From JBBDWZ01 sp050732575 (GTDB lineage Bacteria > Gemmatimonadota > Gemmatimonadetes > Longimicrobiales > RSA9), in assembly GCA_050732575.1 (NCBI GenBank), contig JBOHRF010000211.1:1-8862 (forward strand): DNA of 8,862 bases, written 5' to 3'. Shown here piece after piece: positions 7,253 through 8,862 of this stretch; position 1 is the first letter of the stretch; the number at the start of each line of letters is the position of its first letter. The position numbers and the translations under genes were made by a program. The notes under the pieces were generated by a model. That model was not told the origin of the DNA. It searched no databases and saw only the letters and a list, made by a program, of their open reading frames with translations.

Positions 7253-7682
7253 ACCGCGGAATCGGCTTGTCCAGCGAGTCCCAGTTATACGCTCGGGCGA
7301 AACGGTCACGAAGCTCCTGAATGACGATGCCGCCGTTGTCGCCATTGGTCATGATGACAACGCCGTAACCCTTTGCGCGGTGAGCCAACAGTTCACAGCG
7401 AAAACCCCAGTTGCTGCCACCGTGACTGAAGTACCAGCCCTCCCCCCGTTTGTCGATCGTGAACCCGACGGCAAACGGGCCGACGCCAACGGGCGTGACC
7501 ATCTCCTGCATCATCGCTTGTGAGAGCACGCGATTGGATTTGCCGTGCAGCGCCTGTACTTCGATGGCGAACTTTGCGGGATCCGATGGAGTGGTCCACA
7601 AACCGGCCGCTGCCATTTCGGGATAGACGTGCCATTTGACGTTCAGCAATCCCCAGCGCTCCCGCTCCGCCGCAGTCCAGTT
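7251..7682 (-). pseudogene. C-terminal remnant of a serine hydrolase (beta-lactamase family)
   Basis: Clear family sequence runs from about 7640 to the TAG at 7251-7253: KWHVYPEMAAAGLWTTPSD, then GWYFSHGGSNWGF with the HGG box (the KTG equivalent), then GYGVVIMTNGDNGG, ending SLDKPIPR. These are the last 130 or so residues of a hydrolase normally 350-500 long. The nucleophile SxxK and the YxN motif are missing, so the piece cannot be an enzyme. Its frame is closed upstream by TAA at 7683-7685; the first possible start is a TTG at 7647-7649 with no usable ribosome binding site. It is not a copy of the intact hydrolase at 176-1846, whose HGG region reads differently (EHGGAYGGYRAH). A second frame, carrying the Kelch-like piece, overlaps it. 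Confidence 0.75.
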
Positions 7683-7689
7683 TTACGAC

Positions 7690-7926
7690 CAGCGCGAGCA
7701 ACGCATCTTCGCGCGGCGAGATGGGCGGCCCCGTGGTCGTGCTCCAGCGCATGCCATCCCAAAGCCAGAGCGCCGAATCGGACAGCTCGCCCACGCCACA
7801 CGCGCGCGCGCCACCCCAGACCATGATGTGACGACTGGAGGCGGTCGCGCTGTGACACGCGCGCGGCGCGGGCCGCTCCTGCGCGTGCGCAGGCAGCGTC
7901 CAAATGAGAAGCGCCAACATGGCCAT
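7690..7926 (-). pseudogene. N-terminal remnant of a secreted Kelch-like protein
   Basis: From the ATG at 7924-7926 (AGGA about nine bases upstream) the frame encodes a signal peptide, MAMLALLIWTLPAHA, and then one Kelch-type blade: PAPRACHSAT, IMVWGGARACGVG, SDSALWLWDGMRWS, then GPPISPREDALLA, where the next blade should begin. The order PxxRxxHxxxx...GG...LWxWDGxxW...GPxxPR is the usual pattern of secreted Kelch proteins. After about 7690 the similarity ends. The frame stays open to 7393 but only as an out-of-frame reading of the hydrolase remnant, so translation would give a nonsense fusion. The TTG at 7954-7956 is an alternative start. It follows the 7979-8596 gene by 52 bases and may share its transcript. 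Confidence 0.6.
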
Positions 7927-7978
7927 CAGAACTCGTCCTGCAGCACAGCGCGACAAGCAAACACCTCGGTTAGCTAGT

Positions 7979-8596
7979 TCACCGCCGGCGAGTCAGGAGC
8001 AATAGGCGAGCTGCCACACCCCAGGAACGTTCGGTGCGGTCCGTGCGCAAAATCACACGTGATGGCGAACTCGTGAAGTCGTGTGTGACCTCTTCGAATG
8101 AGTTGATGTGGAACCGGCCGACAATCTCGGCGCGTAGATGCCGGTGTTGGCCGCCAATGGCAGGACCGATGAACCAGGACGAGTGTTTCAGTACCCAGCC
8201 GCTCTCCAACCCCAGATCAATTTGCTTGGCCACCGGCAGCCATGCGGCCCCGCTCAGAGTGAATGCGGAGCGGTCTGCCGGTGCAAAAGCGGAATCCACC
8301 GATATGCCCGTACCGGGAAGACATTCTGCCACGGATACACCCAGGACGCTGGCTAAATAATCGAGATTCGCGTTCAGCCGGATCTTGTTCGTGACCAGCG
8401 CGGCGCTTGCTGACAGGCCGCCTCCGTTGAGACGGCGAGCCGACGCGCAGAGCGGAGCCATGGCACGAGGCACCGATCCACCATTGAGGCCACCGCCAAA
8501 CACAATCCGTTGCGCGGAAGCCGACATGACGATACCACCGAGAAGCAGTGCAGAAGAGAGAAACGCGCAGCTGAGTCTGACCAGTGTGTTGCCCAT
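7979..8596 (-). CDS. Secreted protein of unknown function, probable small outer-membrane beta-barrel
   Basis: I do not recognise the family. From the ATG at 8594-8596 it has 205 residues; the frame is open to a TTG at 8641, but that start would lie inside the inverted-repeat structure. AGGTAGG immediately precedes the chosen ATG. A signal peptide covers residues 1-28, with core LSCAFLSSALLLGGIV and probable cleavage after SASA. The mature protein has glycine-rich turns (VFGGGLNGG) and alternating amphipathic segments of strand length, such as KIRLNANLDYLAS, AKQIDLGLESGWVL, SWFIGPAIGG, LRAEIVGRFHINSF and SWGVAARLLLL, which suggests an antiparallel barrel of six to eight strands. Two cysteines (C50, C92) could form a disulfide. 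The C-terminus ends LLLLTRRR without the terminal Phe of classical barrels. Its leader is the most structured non-coding sequence in the window. Confidence 0.7.
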   Translation of the reverse strand: MGNTLVRLSCAFLSSALLLGGIVMSASAQRIVFGGGLNGGSVPRAMAPLCASARRLNGGGLSASAALVTNKIRLNANLDYLASVLGVSVAECLPGTGISVDSAFAPADRSAFTLSGAAWLPVAKQIDLGLESGWVLKHSSWFIGPAIGGQHRHLRAEIVGRFHINSFEEVTHDFTSSPSRVILRTDRTERSWGVAARLLLLTRRR

Positions 8597-8603
8597 CCTA
8601 CCT

Positions 8604-8748
8604 GCGTTCACCCTGGGCGCAACCGACGTGCGGCCCGGCAACCGTCAGAATCGTGGCGAATTAGCTGACCGAGAAGTCAGCGAATGCGTCAGGCAGGCCT
8701 GCCCAATATCAACGCGCTCGCGCAGCCTGATTCTGACAGGGTGAACGC
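8604..8748 (-). promoter_or_regulatory. Long inverted-repeat structure; candidate structured 5' leader or palindromic element
   Basis: The right arm is one continuous 20-base stretch at 8729-8748. Its reverse complement appears on the left in two blocks in the same order: GCGTTCACCCTG at 8604-8615 and GTCAGAATC at 8644-8652, separated by 28 bases. On the minus-strand RNA this gives an outer 12-bp stem and an inner 9-bp stem, sharing one G. The 28-base insert can fold by itself (GGG, bulged C, CGCA / TGCG, CCC, seven-base loop). Inside the inner stem lie a hairpin, GCTGAC (8664-8669) / GTCAGC (8676-8681), and a palindrome, GGCAGGCCTGCC (8692-8703). The outer stem ends right at the AGGTAGG ribosome binding site and begins five bases after the upstream stop codon. 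It could be a cis-regulatory RNA, a terminator/attenuator or a small mobile palindromic element; I do not recognise it as a known riboswitch class. Confidence 0.55.
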
Positions 8749-8752
8749 CCCA

Positions 8753-8862
8753 CTACGAATTGACCGTCAGTTTGGCGGCAGCCGCAGGGCAATCTGCGGG
8801 TGCCGAGAACTCCGCCATCAGCCTGCGCGCCCGCGCGTCGCTGAGGTTCCACGTCCGCCACC
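8753..8862 (-). CDS. C-terminal end of an unidentified gene (cut by the window edge)
   Basis: A minus-strand frame enters from the window edge and ends at TAG 8753-8755. The visible end reads ...TWNLSDARARRLMAEFSA and finishes PAAAAKLTVNS. Nearly all third codon positions are G or C, as in the other genes, and the helix-like charged stretch followed by a short Ala-rich tail looks like a real protein end. Too little is present to name a family. It lies on the same strand and directly upstream of the inverted-repeat leader. Confidence 0.45.
   Translation of the reverse strand, partial: WRTWNLSDARARRLMAEFSAPADCPAAAAKLTVNS

Noticed and set aside
7799..7811. CG dinucleotide run (cacgcgcgcgcgcc) as a possible simple repeat element
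   Set aside because: Falls in the Kelch-like frame as Ala/Arg codons and is short; ordinary for GC-rich DNA.
8385..8744. Plus-strand open frame across the barrel-like gene and its leader
   Set aside because: It runs through the inverted repeat and antisense to a protein with a good signal peptide; no ribosome binding site or domain seen.
1..8862. CRISPR array, integrase, transposase, toxin-antitoxin or phage-defence module
   Set aside because: No spaced repeats and no proteins with motifs of these systems were found in any frame I read.

Overview
The window is high-GC bacterial DNA, and every gene I can support lies on the minus strand. The gene set suggests Gemmatimonadota or a relative: a SusC/RagA-type TonB-dependent transporter with a carboxypeptidase-regulatory-like N-terminal domain and an LDEIVVTG TonB box, its SusD/RagB lipoprotein, serine hydrolases of the beta-lactamase family, a Kelch-like secreted fragment, and G/C-rich third codon positions. 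This assignment is inference from gene content; no rRNA or marker gene is present.

Read in the direction of transcription (high to low coordinates), the window opens with the last 35 or so codons of an unidentified gene, stop at 8753-8755. Next is a 156-base intergenic stretch that is nearly all inverted-repeat structure: a 12-bp and a 9-bp stem nested in register, with smaller hairpins inside. It ends directly at the ribosome binding site of a small secreted, probably outer-membrane beta-barrel protein of unknown function (7979-8596). After that is a gene-remnant zone (7251-7926): a signal peptide and first blade of a Kelch-like protein, joined out of frame to the C-terminal part of a serine beta-lactamase-like hydrolase.

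The core of the window is a four-gene block: an FCD-type GntR regulator (6451-7170), the SusC-like transporter (3255-6377), the SusD-like surface lipoprotein (1942-3243), and a secreted serine hydrolase with tandem C-terminal beta-rich domains (176-1846). The regulator probably controls itself through a TGGTCGACCA palindrome just upstream. susC and susD are 11 bases apart and look translationally coupled. A strong hairpin lies between susD and the hydrolase, so the hydrolase is probably made at a lower level by read-through or from its own start. A second hairpin follows the hydrolase.

A likely reading is a small, locally regulated nutrient-acquisition locus. The FCD regulator would sense a small organic ligand, SusCD would bind and import an oligomer or peptide across the outer membrane, and the hydrolase would act on ester, amide or peptide bonds outside the cytoplasm. 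The substrate cannot be read from the sequence. The least ordinary signal is the structured leader at 8604-8748; the rest is accessory metabolism of familiar families.
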